Positions 52,335 to 61,190 are shown, counted from the stretch's first letter. The stretch: 64,000 nucleotides of DNA from an uncultured Lachnospiraceae bacterium (GCA_910588815.1 CAJUQY010000007.1:1-64000), one strand, 5' to 3'. Numbers and translations: made by a program. The notes: generated from the sequence alone by a model not told the origin.

Positions 52335-53423
52335 ATGGCGAGGGAGATACAGGACAATGTGGGCTTTCTGATGGAGGCCAAGGGGGCGCTTGCGGAGCTT
52401 GAGGCAGAGAGAGCCAAGAGCCTTCGGTTGCAGTCGGAAGAGAAGCGCCTGACACGGGCATTGGCATCCCAGAAAAAGTCGGTCGAGGATGAAATCGCGT
52501 CGACAGTCCGAAAACGCAAGGACGAGATCACGCTGAGTTATGACCGGGAGATCAGCAGAGCCCAGGATAAGCTGAAAAAGGCGAGGGGACGCCGGGAGAA
52601 GGCGAAAAATCAGGGAGTAAAAGAGCGGATCAATAATGAGACGGCTCAGCTGCGTGAGGAGAACCGTCAGCTAAAGCTCCAGAATTCCACCACTTTCCGC
52701 CAGAGCGGGATTCCGGGTTTTTGTAATACAAAATTTTATTATGCGCTGTATTTTACAAAGGGAATCAAGGAGATCCTGATCTTCCTTCTGACATTTCTTC
52801 TGGGTTTTCTGGTATTGCCATGTGGGATTTATCTATTGATTCCGGGGCATGCGCCCTGGCTTCTGATCGTGATCTACGTGGCGGTGATTTTGGTTTTGTG
52901 CGGAATTTATATTATCATCAATAACCGGACGAAGGTGACGCACCTGGAGATTATGCGGGATGCCAGAAAGAACCGGGATATGATTGAGGCCAACAAGAGA
53001 AAGATCCGGGTGATTATCAAGGCCATCGAAAAAGATAAAAATGAATCCATTTATAATTTGGGCAAATATGATAAGGAAATTTCAAAGATAGAAGCGGAGC
53101 TTTCGGAACTGGCGAAACGGAAACAGGAAGCACTGGGCGTTTTTGAAAATCAGACAAGAGGGACGCTGGAGCAGGAAATTTTTGAGAATAACCGTGTGAA
53201 ATTGGAGACGATTGCCGGTCAGCTGAAGCAGGTGACGGCAGCGAACCGGGAGATGGGGAGCAGCCTTCAGAAAAAGACCATCGCCTTTACGGACGCGTAC
53301 GGACCTTATATCGGCCAGGAATTCATGAACCAGGACAGGCTGGATAAGCTGATCGATATTCTGAACCAGGGAATGGCCTCCAGCCTTACGGAGGCTCAGC
53401 AGATTTATAAAAATGTAAAATAG
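52335..53423 (+). CDS. coiled-coil protein with two membrane helices
   Basis: A 362-residue protein I do not recognise. Residues of about 15-120 are strongly coiled-coil and basic (LTRALASQKKSVEDEIASTVRKRKDEI), then two hydrophobic segments (ILIFLLTFLLGFLVLPCGIYLLIPG and LLIVIYVAVILVLCGIYIII), then a second coiled coil to the end. Both ends should lie in the cytoplasm. AGGAGG precedes the ATG, a TATAAT lies at 52250-52255, and a strong terminator follows, so it is a single-gene unit. Confidence 0.65.
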   Translation: MAREIQDNVGFLMEAKGALAELEAERAKSLRLQSEEKRLTRALASQKKSVEDEIASTVRKRKDEITLSYDREISRAQDKLKKARGRREKAKNQGVKERINNETAQLREENRQLKLQNSTTFRQSGIPGFCNTKFYYALYFTKGIKEILIFLLTFLLGFLVLPCGIYLLIPGHAPWLLIVIYVAVILVLCGIYIIINNRTKVTHLEIMRDARKNRDMIEANKRKIRVIIKAIEKDKNESIYNLGKYDKEISKIEAELSELAKRKQEALGVFENQTRGTLEQEIFENNRVKLETIAGQLKQVTAANREMGSSLQKKTIAFTDAYGPYIGQEFMNQDRLDKLIDILNQGMASSLTEAQQIYKNVK

Positions 53424-53425
53424 AG

Positions 53426-53458
53426 AAATAGAATCCTGTCTTGGCAGGATTCTATTTT
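53426..53458 (+). terminator. intrinsic terminator
   Basis: AAATAGAATCCTG and CAGGATTCTATTT form a perfect 13-bp stem with a 6-base loop, ending in TTTT. Confidence 0.85.
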
Positions 53459-53461
53459 CAT

Positions 53462-53488
53462 CGTATAGGAAACTCCGTTCCCTATACG
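53462..53488. repeat. CGTATAGG palindrome, copy 1
   Basis: CGTATAGG, 11 bases, CCTATACG. The same 8+11+8 plan recurs at 63457-63483. Confidence 0.6.
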
Positions 53489-53535
53489 GCAAAAAGCTTT
53501 CCTGGGAGCGTTCTATTTGGAGGGAGGGCGAAACG

Positions 53536-54858
53536 ATGAGGCGAGGAGAGAAACAGGGAATGTCAAAAAAAATGAGAAGGCGGGCCGCCGCGGTCCTTTT
53601 GTCTCTGACATTTGGGGGAGCGGGGGTATGGATGTCCGGTTTTACGGGTATGGCGGCTCCCGGAATCGGAGATATGCTGGTAGGGCCGGAAACTGCGGAT
53701 CCAGGGACGGCGGAACCAGAGAAAACAGAATCAAAGACGACAGAATTAGGAACAGCGGATCTGGACGCGTTGTGGGATTTTATTCAGAACCGGGAGGCTT
53801 TGTTTCGGGAGAAGCAGTCCCAGAAAATGGCGGAGGCCGGGATTCCGACGGAAAACCAGAGCTTTTTATATGAGGATGGGTTTCAGGATATGTCAAAACA
53901 GATCCTGGCGATGACGGCTGTGTGCCGGAACTATACGTTTTATAACCGGATTATGTGCCAGTGGTATGCGGATCATTTGTGGGATGTGACCTATACGTAT
54001 CAGGTAATCGGAACCAAATATCAGGAGAAGGCTGTGGAACAGCTTTTACCTATGCTCAGAGTGGCAGATTTCTTAGGGCTTTCCGGTGCGTCTCTGTCGG
54101 ATGCCGCACGGCAGACAGGAAATGCACTGGACGGGAAATGCAAAGTGGCGGTGGTATTGAAAAACCGTCCGAGGGAAGAGATTTATGACACAGATTCTTA
54201 TCGATTTCCCATCCCGGTTGAATGGGAGGGATGGGCACAGGAGAGAAGGACGGAGTGTGACGAATTGATGGAGCTTGACGACGGAGCTTTTCGGAGGGAA
54301 CTGGAGGAAAGACAGGGGGCGAGCCTGCTTCCCACGCCGGTGCCTTTTTACAAGCAGGGGGCGGCAGAGTGGGGGGCGGAGCCTTTTGGAAACGGAACCC
54401 TTGCCAGTGATGCCTGTTGCCCTACGGCCATTGCCATGGTGGTATCTTATTTTAAAGGAGAGAGGATTACTCCTGCACAGGTGGCGAGACGGTACGACCA
54501 GGATGCTTACAGGAGTAGAGAGCAGGGCTCATATGGAGGGAAGATGTGTGCGGCCGCGGCGGCAGATTACGGACTTTCCGCGGAGACGGATACGGCTCCC
54601 CTTTCACGGGAAGAGATTTTAAACGCCTTGAAGGACGGAGCGAAAATCGTTATGTCCATGAAGCCTGGGGGCAGGGGAGGACGTTATGCGACAGTGTATC
54701 ACTATGTGACGCTTTCCGGCCTCACGGAGGATGGGAAGGTAATTGTAAATAACCCGGGTATCAGTACAGATGTGACTTATGACGATATAGAGACAGTGCT
54801 TGATAACCAGTCGGGCCGCGGGTACGGAATCTTCCGGGCAGGAGGAGTCGTTCGATGA
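53536..54858 (+). CDS. exported C39-like cysteine peptidase
   Basis: A 440-residue protein with a basic N-terminus and a signal-type helix (RAAAVLLSLTFGGAGVWMSGF...AAP). Residues of about 260-440 form a peptidase C39-like papain fold: oxyanion region VPFYKQGAAEWG, catalytic Cys in SDACCPTAIAMVVSYF, His in VYHYVTLSG and Asn in IVNNPG. The middle section has no known domain. Substrate unknown. GGAGGGAGGG precedes the start. The stop overlaps tadA by 4 bases. Confidence 0.8.
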   Translation: MRRGEKQGMSKKMRRRAAAVLLSLTFGGAGVWMSGFTGMAAPGIGDMLVGPETADPGTAEPEKTESKTTELGTADLDALWDFIQNREALFREKQSQKMAEAGIPTENQSFLYEDGFQDMSKQILAMTAVCRNYTFYNRIMCQWYADHLWDVTYTYQVIGTKYQEKAVEQLLPMLRVADFLGLSGASLSDAARQTGNALDGKCKVAVVLKNRPREEIYDTDSYRFPIPVEWEGWAQERRTECDELMELDDGAFRRELEERQGASLLPTPVPFYKQGAAEWGAEPFGNGTLASDACCPTAIAMVVSYFKGERITPAQVARRYDQDAYRSREQGSYGGKMCAAAAADYGLSAETDTAPLSREEILNALKDGAKIVMSMKPGGRGGRYATVYHYVTLSGLTEDGKVIVNNPGISTDVTYDDIETVLDNQSGRGYGIFRAGGVVR

Positions 54859-55427
54859 AAGCAGAAAAAGTGCGTGGCGCAGAATATTATATGAAGGAAG
54901 CCATCCGGCAGGCGAAGAAGGCGGCGGCCATAGGAGAAGTGCCCATCGGCTGTGTGATTGTATGCGACGGCAAGATTGTTGCCCGGGGCTACAACAGGAG
55001 AACTACCGACAAGAATACACTGGCCCATGCGGAGCTTCAGGCCATCCGACGGGCCGGCAGGAAGCTCGGGGACTGGAGGTTGGAGGGCTGTACCATGTAT
55101 GTGACCCTGGAGCCATGCCAGATGTGTGCCGGGGCACTGGTACAGGCGCGGATGACCGAGGTGGTGATTGGTTGTATGAACCCGAAGGCAGGTTGTGCAG
55201 GTTCTATTTTGAACCTGTTAGAGATGCCGGAGTTTAACCACCAGGTAAAGGTGGTGCGGGGGGTGCTGGAGGAAGAATGCTCTATGCTTCTGAAGAACTT
55301 TTTTAAGGAGCTCAGGGCACGGCTGAAGGAAGAAAAGAAAACAGCAAAAGAGGCAGAAGCAAAAGATTCGGCAGAGAAAGGAGCAGAAAGCACAGCCGCA
55401 GAAGCAGTGGCCGGTTTCGCAGATTGA
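54855..55427 (+). CDS. tadA: tRNA-specific adenosine deaminase
   Basis: Converts A34 to inosine in the tRNA-Arg anticodon. The zinc site is complete: NTLAHAELQAI (HAE) and TLEPCQMCAGALVQA (PCxxC). It has 190 residues, longer than the usual 150-165, because of a Lys/Glu/Ala-rich tail after ELRARLKEEKK. In many Firmicutes the SRP RNA gene and dnaX follow tadA; here dnaX lies 8 kb away and no SRP RNA was seen. Its end lies in a terminator hairpin. Confidence 0.95.
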   Translation: MKAEKVRGAEYYMKEAIRQAKKAAAIGEVPIGCVIVCDGKIVARGYNRRTTDKNTLAHAELQAIRRAGRKLGDWRLEGCTMYVTLEPCQMCAGALVQARMTEVVIGCMNPKAGCAGSILNLLEMPEFNHQVKVVRGVLEEECSMLLKNFFKELRARLKEEKKTAKEAEAKDSAEKGAESTAAEAVAGFAD

Positions 55428-55449
55428 TAAAGCGGGGCCGGCCTTTTTT
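55409..55449 (+). terminator. terminator overlapping the tadA stop
   Basis: GGCCGG (55409-55414) pairs with CCGGCC (55438-55443), with an inner CGC/GCG, followed by TTTTTT. Confidence 0.7.
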
Positions 55450-55512
55450 CCGCATAGAGGAAAACTCATCCGCATATATTGGAAGGAGAATGGTCAAGGA
55501 GGAAGAAAGGCA

Positions 55513-55938
55513 ATGAAGATGCGGATGGGAGGAAAAAGGAGGAAGAGTGTCTGGATACTTCTTCTTATTCCGGTTTTCCTTTTGGCCGGATGCGGCAAGG
55601 GAAGCGGAGGCGACGAGAAAGAGGCGCTGGATTATGAGATCGTCACGGAAGCGGAGGTCCCACCGGAGCTTAAGACCATCATTGACGAAAAGAAGCAGAC
55701 GGAGTTCAAGCTGACCTACACCTGCGACGGCTTCCTGTATCTGGTGGTGGGGGCGGGGCAGCAGGAGACAGGAGGATACAGCATTTCCGTACAGGATTTG
55801 TATCTGCAGGGAGGTTCCATCTGCCTGGAAACACAGTCCATGGGGCCGACGAAGGAGGAGGCGGCGGTTAAAACGCCGTCCTGTCCCTGTCTGGTGATCA
55901 GACTTCAGTACAGAGAAGAACCGGTGGTATTTTTGTAG
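55513..55938 (+). CDS. PrcB-domain lipoprotein
   Basis: A 141-residue lipoprotein. The signal peptide ends with the lipobox LLAGC near residue 27. The mature part carries a PrcB C-terminal-like domain (GFLYLVVGAGQQETGGYSI, then PCLVIRLQY). PrcB was first described as a partner of the PrtP protease in Treponema; the role here is unknown. It lies 9 bases before the DUF3794-LysM gene, so the two may work together at the cell or spore surface. Confidence 0.82.
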   Translation: MKMRMGGKRRKSVWILLLIPVFLLAGCGKGSGGDEKEALDYEIVTEAEVPPELKTIIDEKKQTEFKLTYTCDGFLYLVVGAGQQETGGYSISVQDLYLQGGSICLETQSMGPTKEEAAVKTPSCPCLVIRLQYREEPVVFL

Positions 55939-55947
55939 GAGGATGCT

Positions 55948-57510
55948 ATGGAGCTGACAAGAAAAAGTATACGCATGTGCAGACTGAAGAAAAAGGCGGT
56001 GTCCCAGATTACCATGGATGACGATTTCATTGTGCCCGATGTGAAACCGGATATCGAAAAGATTATTTTGGATGACGGAAACGTGGAAATCGAGGAAGTG
56101 AAAAAACTGGCAGAGAAAGCGGAGCTCCGCGGAAGGCTTTCCTACAAGATTCTTTACCATCCGACAGAGGGGAACGGGCTTTGCGCCATGGAGGGAACGA
56201 TTCCTTTTGACGAGTACGTGAACATTCCGGAGCTGGAGGAGAAAGATTACCTGCAGGTGGAGGCGGAGGTCGAAGATTTGACCATCGAGCTGATACATTC
56301 CAGAAAAATCAACGTGAAGGCTATTTTGACATTCTGCCTGAATTTGGAAGGTATTGACGAGCAGCCTGCGGTGACGGCTGTGGAGGACGACGGACCGGTG
56401 GAGACGCTGATGCGCGTCATGCGGGCAGCCCAGACGGCTGTCTGCCAGAAGGATACATATCGCCTGAAAGAAGAAATTGAGATTGCGGGGACACAGCCGG
56501 ATATCGAGGAGCTCCTCTGGAGCCAGTGCCGCTTAAGAAATGTGCAGATCAAGCCGTTGGAAGGCCAGCTGGGCATCCAGGGAACGGTGCACGTATTCTG
56601 TATTTACCGGGGGCCGGAGGCTCACATTCCGCCTCAGTGGCTGGAAAAGGAAATTCCGTTCTCCGGAACCGTGGAGCTGCCGGATGCCACGGAAGACATG
56701 TATCCGGAGATCACTTCAAGACTGGGGCATTGCCAGATCGAGATTCAGCCGGATTTTGACGGGGAAAACAGAAGCTTTTCCCTGGATGTGGTCATGGAGA
56801 TGGATATCAAACTGTACCAGGAAGAGACTCTTCAGGTAGTAAGTGATGTCTATTCCCCGGCCAAGGGACTGGAACCGGAATATCTGCCGGCCCAGGTGGA
56901 GGAAATTTTGGTGAAGAACAGTTCTAAGACCAGGCTGAGCGAACGGCTGAAAAGCGGAACGGAGGACAATATTCTGCAGATCTGCCATGTGGACGGCGTG
57001 CTCAGAGTGGATGATAAAAAGCCTGTGGAGGGAGGTCTGATGCTGGAAGGCGCCCTTTGCCTGAAGGTGCTTTATATGACAGACAGTGACAGTCATCCCC
57101 TTCAGTCCATGAAGGGGGTGGTACCCTTCCAGTATAAGGCGGAAGCCAGAGGAATGGATGAGACCTGTGCTTATCAGCTGGATACAGGGCTGGAGCAGCT
57201 TAGCGCGACCATGCTCGGAGGTGGGGAGATTGAGGTGAAAGCGTCCGTTATTTTCGATCTGCTGGTAAGAAAGCAGCTGGAGGAACAGATCATTACCGGA
57301 ATCACGGAGGCCCCCCTTGATCTGGAATGGATCCAGAAGCTGCCGGGGATTGTGGTTTACGTGGTGCAGCCGGGCGACACGCTCTGGAAAATCGCCAAAA
57401 AATTTCACGCTTCCGTGGATTCCCTGCGCCAATGTAATGAGCTTGGTGATGACAATTTGATGCCGGGGAAACGTCTCTTGGTTATGAAACAGGTGGAAGA
57501 GGCGGTCTGA
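55948..57510 (+). CDS. DUF3794 (SPOCS) and LysM domain protein
   Basis: A 520-residue protein with repeated SPOCS/DUF3794 beta domains (segments LRGRLSYKILYHPTEGNG, GVLRVDDKKPVEGGLMLEG and VKASVIFDLLVRKQLEEQII) and a C-terminal LysM (VYVVQPGDTLWKIAKKFHASVDSL). LysM binds peptidoglycan; SafA- and SpoVID-like proteins with this plan assemble the spore coat. No signal peptide is seen, which fits a mother-cell coat protein. Confidence 0.87.
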   Translation: MELTRKSIRMCRLKKKAVSQITMDDDFIVPDVKPDIEKIILDDGNVEIEEVKKLAEKAELRGRLSYKILYHPTEGNGLCAMEGTIPFDEYVNIPELEEKDYLQVEAEVEDLTIELIHSRKINVKAILTFCLNLEGIDEQPAVTAVEDDGPVETLMRVMRAAQTAVCQKDTYRLKEEIEIAGTQPDIEELLWSQCRLRNVQIKPLEGQLGIQGTVHVFCIYRGPEAHIPPQWLEKEIPFSGTVELPDATEDMYPEITSRLGHCQIEIQPDFDGENRSFSLDVVMEMDIKLYQEETLQVVSDVYSPAKGLEPEYLPAQVEEILVKNSSKTRLSERLKSGTEDNILQICHVDGVLRVDDKKPVEGGLMLEGALCLKVLYMTDSDSHPLQSMKGVVPFQYKAEARGMDETCAYQLDTGLEQLSATMLGGGEIEVKASVIFDLLVRKQLEEQIITGITEAPLDLEWIQKLPGIVVYVVQPGDTLWKIAKKFHASVDSLRQCNELGDDNLMPGKRLLVMKQVEEAV

Positions 57511-57581
57511 GGCAAAACACAAGCAGAAATTTTCTTTCAAATTTCAGTAGACAAAAGGGGAGAAGGTACATAAGATAAAGT

Positions 57582-57659
57582 ATGGAAGGGAAAGCTGTTT
57601 TTGATCAGGAAACCGAGCCGGTAAAAAAGCGGGTCAAGATCAGAAAGCCGGATAAATAA
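57582..57659 (+). CDS. possible 25-residue basic peptide
   Basis: ATG frame encoding MEGKAVFDQETEPVKKRVK and ending IRKPDK. GGGGAGAAGG lies about 14 bases upstream. The sequence is highly charged. It could be a peptide, or a relic of a longer gene's end. It directly precedes a strong RNA structure. Confidence 0.25.
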   Translation: MEGKAVFDQETEPVKKRVKIRKPDK

Positions 57660-57662
57660 TAG

Positions 57663-57750
57663 GCATCAGACGATATATGATCACAGGCTTTTCCGGAAAA
57701 CTTTTAAAATACCGAGAGCGGAAAGTCCGCTCTGCGTCTGATGCTTTTAT
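57663..57750 (+). ncRNA. candidate structured RNA or composite terminator
   Basis: GCATCAGACG (57663-57672) pairs perfectly with CGTCTGATGC (57735-57744), enclosing a TTTTCCGGAAAA palindrome and an AGAGCGGA/TCCGCTCT hairpin (57715-57733). This makes a three-way junction, ending in TTTTATATA. It may terminate the DUF3794 transcript or be a small RNA. From 57751 to 57889 the only other element is a GCGTGCGG/CCGCACGC hairpin at 57803-57821. Confidence 0.4.
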
Positions 57751-57889
57751 ATAAATCAAGAGCCTGCCGACAGAGGCCTTTTGGCATGCGGCGGCGTGGA
57801 CGGCGTGCGGTTTCCGCACGCTTACATAGCGTTTTGACGTATTTTCCGGCTTTCCGGGAGAAGACGGATCACCCAAAGGAGCAGGGGAA

Positions 57890-58156
57890 ATGAAAGAGGC
57901 GAAAGAGGAAAATTATACTTACATTTTGAAGTGCAGCGACGGAACCCTTTATACGGGCTGGACAAACTGTCTGGAAAAGCGGGTGGCGGCCCATCAGTCT
58001 GGCAGGGGTGCCAAATATACGAGATGCCGCAGGCCGGTGGAGCTTGTATATTGGGAAAGCTTCCCTACCAGGTCACAGGCCATGAGCAGGGAAGCAGCCA
58101 TCAAGCGTATGTCCAGAGAGGACAAGCTGGAACTAATCGGAGGCGGAGCTTTATAA
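57890..58156 (+). CDS. GIY-YIG nuclease family protein
   Basis: An 88-residue single-domain protein of the YhbQ/UPF0213 type. It starts YTYILKCSDGTLYTGWTNCLEKRV (the GIY-YIG strands appear as TYI and YTG), with HQSGRGAKYTRCRRPVELVYWE and the metal-binding Glu in REAAIKRMSR. Role unclear; DNA repair or structure-specific cleavage is possible. Its end overlaps the converging hemolysin III gene by 6 bases. Confidence 0.9.
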   Translation: MKEAKEENYTYILKCSDGTLYTGWTNCLEKRVAAHQSGRGAKYTRCRRPVELVYWESFPTRSQAMSREAAIKRMSREDKLELIGGGAL

Positions 58157-58816
58157 TGGCATAAAAGCCACAAAGCGGTACATCAGGATAAAGTGGCAGA
58201 TGCTTCCGCCCATGACAAACAGGTGAAAGATTTCGTGGGAGCCAAAATATTTGTGCCTGGAATTAAAAATCGGAAGTTTAAGGGCATAGATAATACCGCC
58301 GATGGTGTAAATAATGCCGCCGGCCAGAAGCCAGCCAAAGGCGGACGGCGATAGATTATTTAGGATCTGGGTGAAGGAAAGCACGCAGATCCAGCCCATG
58401 CCGATGTAGAGCACGGAGGAAAACCATTTGGGACAGTTGATCCAGAAGAATTTGATGAGAATCCCAACGAGCGCAATGGCCCAGACAAGGCCAAGGAGCA
58501 GAAAGCCTTCCCGCCCTCCGATGACGATGACGCAGACGGGGGTATAGGTTCCTGCAATTAAAATAAAGATCATCATATGGTCGATTTTCTTCAGGATTTT
58601 ATTGATCCCCGGTGAAATATCCAGCGTATGGTAAATGGTGCTGGCTCCATATAGAAAGATCATACTGAGGATAAATACCGTCAGGCAGATGACGTGAATG
58701 CTGTCCGGCGCTTTGGCGGCACGGATCAGAAGCGGGGTGGCGGCAAATATGGCCATGAGCCAGCCGATTAGATGGGTAATGGCGCTGCCGGGATCTTTTG
58801 GTTTTAAATTCTTCAT
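58151..58816 (-). CDS. hemolysin III (YqfA/PAQR) family membrane protein
   Basis: A 221-residue protein with seven membrane helices. PAQR family residues are present: ASTIYHTLDISPGINKILKKIDHMMIF (His-Asp) and GSHEIFHLFVMGGSICHFI (HxxxH). The family includes putative metal-dependent hydrolases; the hemolysin name is historical. AGGAGGTG precedes the ATG on the minus strand, with its own promoter. Confidence 0.92.
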   Translation of the reverse strand: MKNLKPKDPGSAITHLIGWLMAIFAATPLLIRAAKAPDSIHVICLTVFILSMIFLYGASTIYHTLDISPGINKILKKIDHMMIFILIAGTYTPVCVIVIGGREGFLLLGLVWAIALVGILIKFFWINCPKWFSSVLYIGMGWICVLSFTQILNNLSPSAFGWLLAGGIIYTIGGIIYALKLPIFNSRHKYFGSHEIFHLFVMGGSICHFILMYRFVAFMPL

Positions 58817-58871
58817 ATTGACACCTCCTGAAATGAGAAGTAGTTTTTAAAACTAGATTAAGTATATGTAA

Positions 58872-58900
58872 ATATTACAACATATATTCGTGAATGTCAA
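58872..58900 (-). promoter_or_regulatory. promoter of the hemolysin III gene
   Basis: On the minus strand TTGACA (58895-58900) and TAATAT (58872-58877) are 17 bases apart. Confidence 0.65.
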
Positions 58901-58939
58901 GAGATGTTGAAGAATTTGATGAAAACTCAGAGGACGGAA

Positions 58940-58975
58940 AAAGCGCAGTGCCGGAAATTTCCGGCACTGCGCTTT
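58940..58975 (-). terminator. 36-bp perfect palindromic terminator
   Basis: AAAGCGCAGTGCCGGAAA is followed at once by its exact reverse complement. On the minus strand it ends in TTTTT and terminates the rbsK-SIS-rbsD transcript. Confidence 0.85.
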
Positions 58976-59016
58976 GCAATTACAGCAGACAATATGAATT
59001 TTTTTCTTTAGAACGA

Positions 59017-59421
59017 TTACGCACACCCGATGGTCAGCAGGATGTTGGCGAATACCCGCTTTTCTCCGGTGGAGATGGCGAGGACAACGTCGGGCCGGCA
59101 GCAGATGTCGTAGTACTCAAAACGTCCGACGCCAGAAAGCTCCAGCCCCAGCTCTTCCTTGAACTCCGCAAAGATTTCGGGAGTGGTGCCGTCGCCGGGA
59201 GTCATGACTTCGGCCTTTTCGACTTCCACCACGGAGTGGATGGCCTTCAGCACATCCGTAACGGTGGGAAGTCCGGGGGTCAGCCCCAGGTAGACTTTCT
59301 CTGCATTGCCGCTTTTTTCTGCCAGAGGGTAATTGCCGTCGGCGATCAAAACCTTGCTGCCGTGTCCGCACAGGGACAGAGCCTTCATGATACCGGGATG
59401 GATACATTTGGTTGTAAGCAT
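59017..59421 (-). CDS. RbsD/FucU family sugar mutarotase
   Basis: A 134-residue protein of the RbsD/FucU fold: HPGIMKALSLCGHGSKVLIADGNYP near the start, with the active-site His and Asp, and FEYYDICCRPDVVLAISTGE at the end. It interconverts pyranose and furanose or anomers of a monosaccharide. The start at MLTTKC is chosen because GGAGG lies upstream on the minus strand. It is the last gene of the rbsK-SIS-rbsD group. Confidence 0.88.
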   Translation of the reverse strand: MLTTKCIHPGIMKALSLCGHGSKVLIADGNYPLAEKSGNAEKVYLGLTPGLPTVTDVLKAIHSVVEVEKAEVMTPGDGTTPEIFAEFKEELGLELSGVGRFEYYDICCRPDVVLAISTGEKRVFANILLTIGCA

Positions 59422-59441
59422 AAAAATCCTCCTTGCACTCG

Positions 59442-60053
59442 TTATTTTTCGTCTTCGCGGAGCTTTCCGAGGGCTCCGCCGGGATGCCACTTTACATATT
59501 GCTGCGGGGAAACGTCTTTATGGGCCTGCAGAGCTACGCTTAAGGCCTGCAGCACCAGAGTTTCGGCCAGAATGGACATGCGGGGAGCACGTCCCATGGG
59601 GCCGCCCTCTTTTTTTACTCCGGCAAAAATGTGGACGGCGCTTTCCTTTGCCAGCCAGGAATCAGAATTTCCGCTGACGCCGATGATGGAGCAGCCGTTG
59701 TTTTTGACTGCCAGGACGGTGGAACGCATCTCCGCCGTCTCACCGCTGTTGGAGATAAAGATCACCACGTCGCCGGGGACGAGCTGGCCGCAGGAGCCGT
59801 GGACGGCCTCGGTGCCGTGGAGAAAATAAGTGGGATTTCCGGTGGAGGACATGAGCGACGCGATATAACCGGAAATGTGGCCGGGCTTGCCGATACCGGA
59901 TACATGGACCCGGCCGCCCTTTTTCTGGGCTTCCACAATCAAGTCTGCGGCATCTTCAATCTCAGAATAATCCATTCCGTCAATGAAATCAACAAGATCC
60001 GTCTTTACAGTATCCAGGAAAAACCCATAAGCTTCCTTGCATTTTGCTTCCAT
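59442..60053 (-). CDS. SIS domain protein (KpsF/GutQ-like, no CBS)
   Basis: About 203 residues with one sugar isomerase domain: VHVSGIGKPGHISGYIASLMSSTG, IFISNSGETAEMRSTV and MSILAETLVLQALSVAL. It resembles the isomerase half of arabinose-5-phosphate isomerases but lacks their CBS pair. Together with a ribokinase-type kinase and an RbsD-type mutarotase it suggests conversion of a phosphorylated pentose or hexose. AGGAG precedes the ATG at 60053. Confidence 0.85.
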   Translation of the reverse strand: MEAKCKEAYGFFLDTVKTDLVDFIDGMDYSEIEDAADLIVEAQKKGGRVHVSGIGKPGHISGYIASLMSSTGNPTYFLHGTEAVHGSCGQLVPGDVVIFISNSGETAEMRSTVLAVKNNGCSIIGVSGNSDSWLAKESAVHIFAGVKKEGGPMGRAPRMSILAETLVLQALSVALQAHKDVSPQQYVKWHPGGALGKLREDEK

Positions 60054-60093
60054 AGACAAACTCCTTCACAAATGATGTGTAAAACAGATGATA

Positions 60094-61086
60094 TTATCGG
60101 AGGACAGAGGTATCCGGGGCGCCTCCGGTTTTTTCCCTGAGGAATGCCTCTACTTTTTCGAGGGTCGGCAGAGAAGGCATGGCGCCGAGGGCCGATACGG
60201 TGAGGCCGGCGGTATGGTTGGCGAAACGGAGTGTCTCCTCATAGCCCCAGCCGCAGCAAAGCCCCACGGACAAGGCGCCTACGAAGGAATCTCCCGCGGC
60301 CGTCGGATCTACGGCCATAATGCCGTCCACACAGGGACTGTAGAAAAAGCCGTCCTTCTCCGTATCCAGGACCGCGCCGGATTCGCCCAGAGTAATCAGC
60401 ACATTTTTCACGCCCTTCGCCTTCAGGGCGGCGGTGGCGGCTTTCGCCTCCTCCATATTGACCTCCTTGCCCTCATGGCTGATCTTTACTCCGATCATGT
60501 CAAAGGCTTCGTGCTCGTTGGGGGAAATGTAGGTCAGGTGGGAGAGCAGCTCGTCCGACAGCGGCGCACTGGGCGCGGAATTTAACATGACAGGCACGCC
60601 CTTCTCATGGGCATAGGCGGCCACCAGCTCATTGATCTCCATGGGAATCTCCAGCTGGAGGACCACCAGATCATATTCGGCTACCTTCTCTTTCAGGAAC
60701 GCGATGTCGTCGGGTGTAATGCTCATATTAGAGCCGGATAAGACGATGATCCGGTTTACGGTCTGCTTGCCGGGCGCCTCTTCCAGAATAATAACGCTGC
60801 AGCCGGAGGGGAGCTCATCGTCGTAGAGCACATAATCCGTGTTGATCCCTGCTTCCCTGCAGGTCCTTATCATGTCCTCGCCGTTGCCGTCATGGCCAAG
60901 CTTTCCGACCATGGTGACTTCCGCGCCGAGGCGGGCCATCTGTACTGCCTGGTTTGCTCCCTTTCCTCCGGGAGCCTTGGAGAAGGTCCCCCCCAGGACC
61001 GTCTGCCCCTCTCTGGGGAAGACCTCCGTTGTCGCGATCTGGTCCATGACGAAGCTGCCCACCACAAGAATTTTTGGTTTTGCCAT
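60094..61086 (-). CDS. rbsK: ribokinase family sugar kinase
   Basis: A 330-residue PfkB-family kinase. The substrate and anion-hole motifs are LGGTFSKAPGGKGANQAVQMARLG near the N-terminus and DPTAAGDSFVGALSVGL at the C-terminus (catalytic Asp in GDS). It phosphorylates ribose or a related sugar. It is the first gene of the leftward operon and diverges from a LacI-type gene across a palindromic operator. No sugar transporter is encoded alongside. Confidence 0.9.
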   Translation of the reverse strand: MAKPKILVVGSFVMDQIATTEVFPREGQTVLGGTFSKAPGGKGANQAVQMARLGAEVTMVGKLGHDGNGEDMIRTCREAGINTDYVLYDDELPSGCSVIILEEAPGKQTVNRIIVLSGSNMSITPDDIAFLKEKVAEYDLVVLQLEIPMEINELVAAYAHEKGVPVMLNSAPSAPLSDELLSHLTYISPNEHEAFDMIGVKISHEGKEVNMEEAKAATAALKAKGVKNVLITLGESGAVLDTEKDGFFYSPCVDGIMAVDPTAAGDSFVGALSVGLCCGWGYEETLRFANHTAGLTVSALGAMPSLPTLEKVEAFLREKTGGAPDTSVLR

Positions 61087-61118
61087 TGTAAAAATCTCCT
61101 TCCCATAGTATAATCATT

Positions 61119-61140
61119 AAAATAAAAACGTTTTTATTTT
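61119..61140. promoter_or_regulatory. 22-bp palindromic operator, LacI type
   Basis: AAAATAAAAAC and GTTTTTATTTT form a perfect palindrome centred on CG, the usual centre of LacI/GalR-family operators. It lies in the gap between rbsK and the LacI gene. A looser TAGTAT-N10-ATACTA repeat follows at 61150-61171. Confidence 0.75.
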
Positions 61141-61190
61141 TCTGCATATTAGTATACCACATATGATACTATGCTGGCAAGGAGAGATTT

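Noticed and set aside
55312..56298. 328-codon minus-strand open frame
   Set aside because: Spans three well-supported + strand genes and their gaps; Leu/His-rich antisense composition.
57640..57876. 78-codon minus-strand frame in the 57.6 kb gap
   Set aside because: It crosses strong RNA hairpins, has no protein-like motif, and no start signal is seen.
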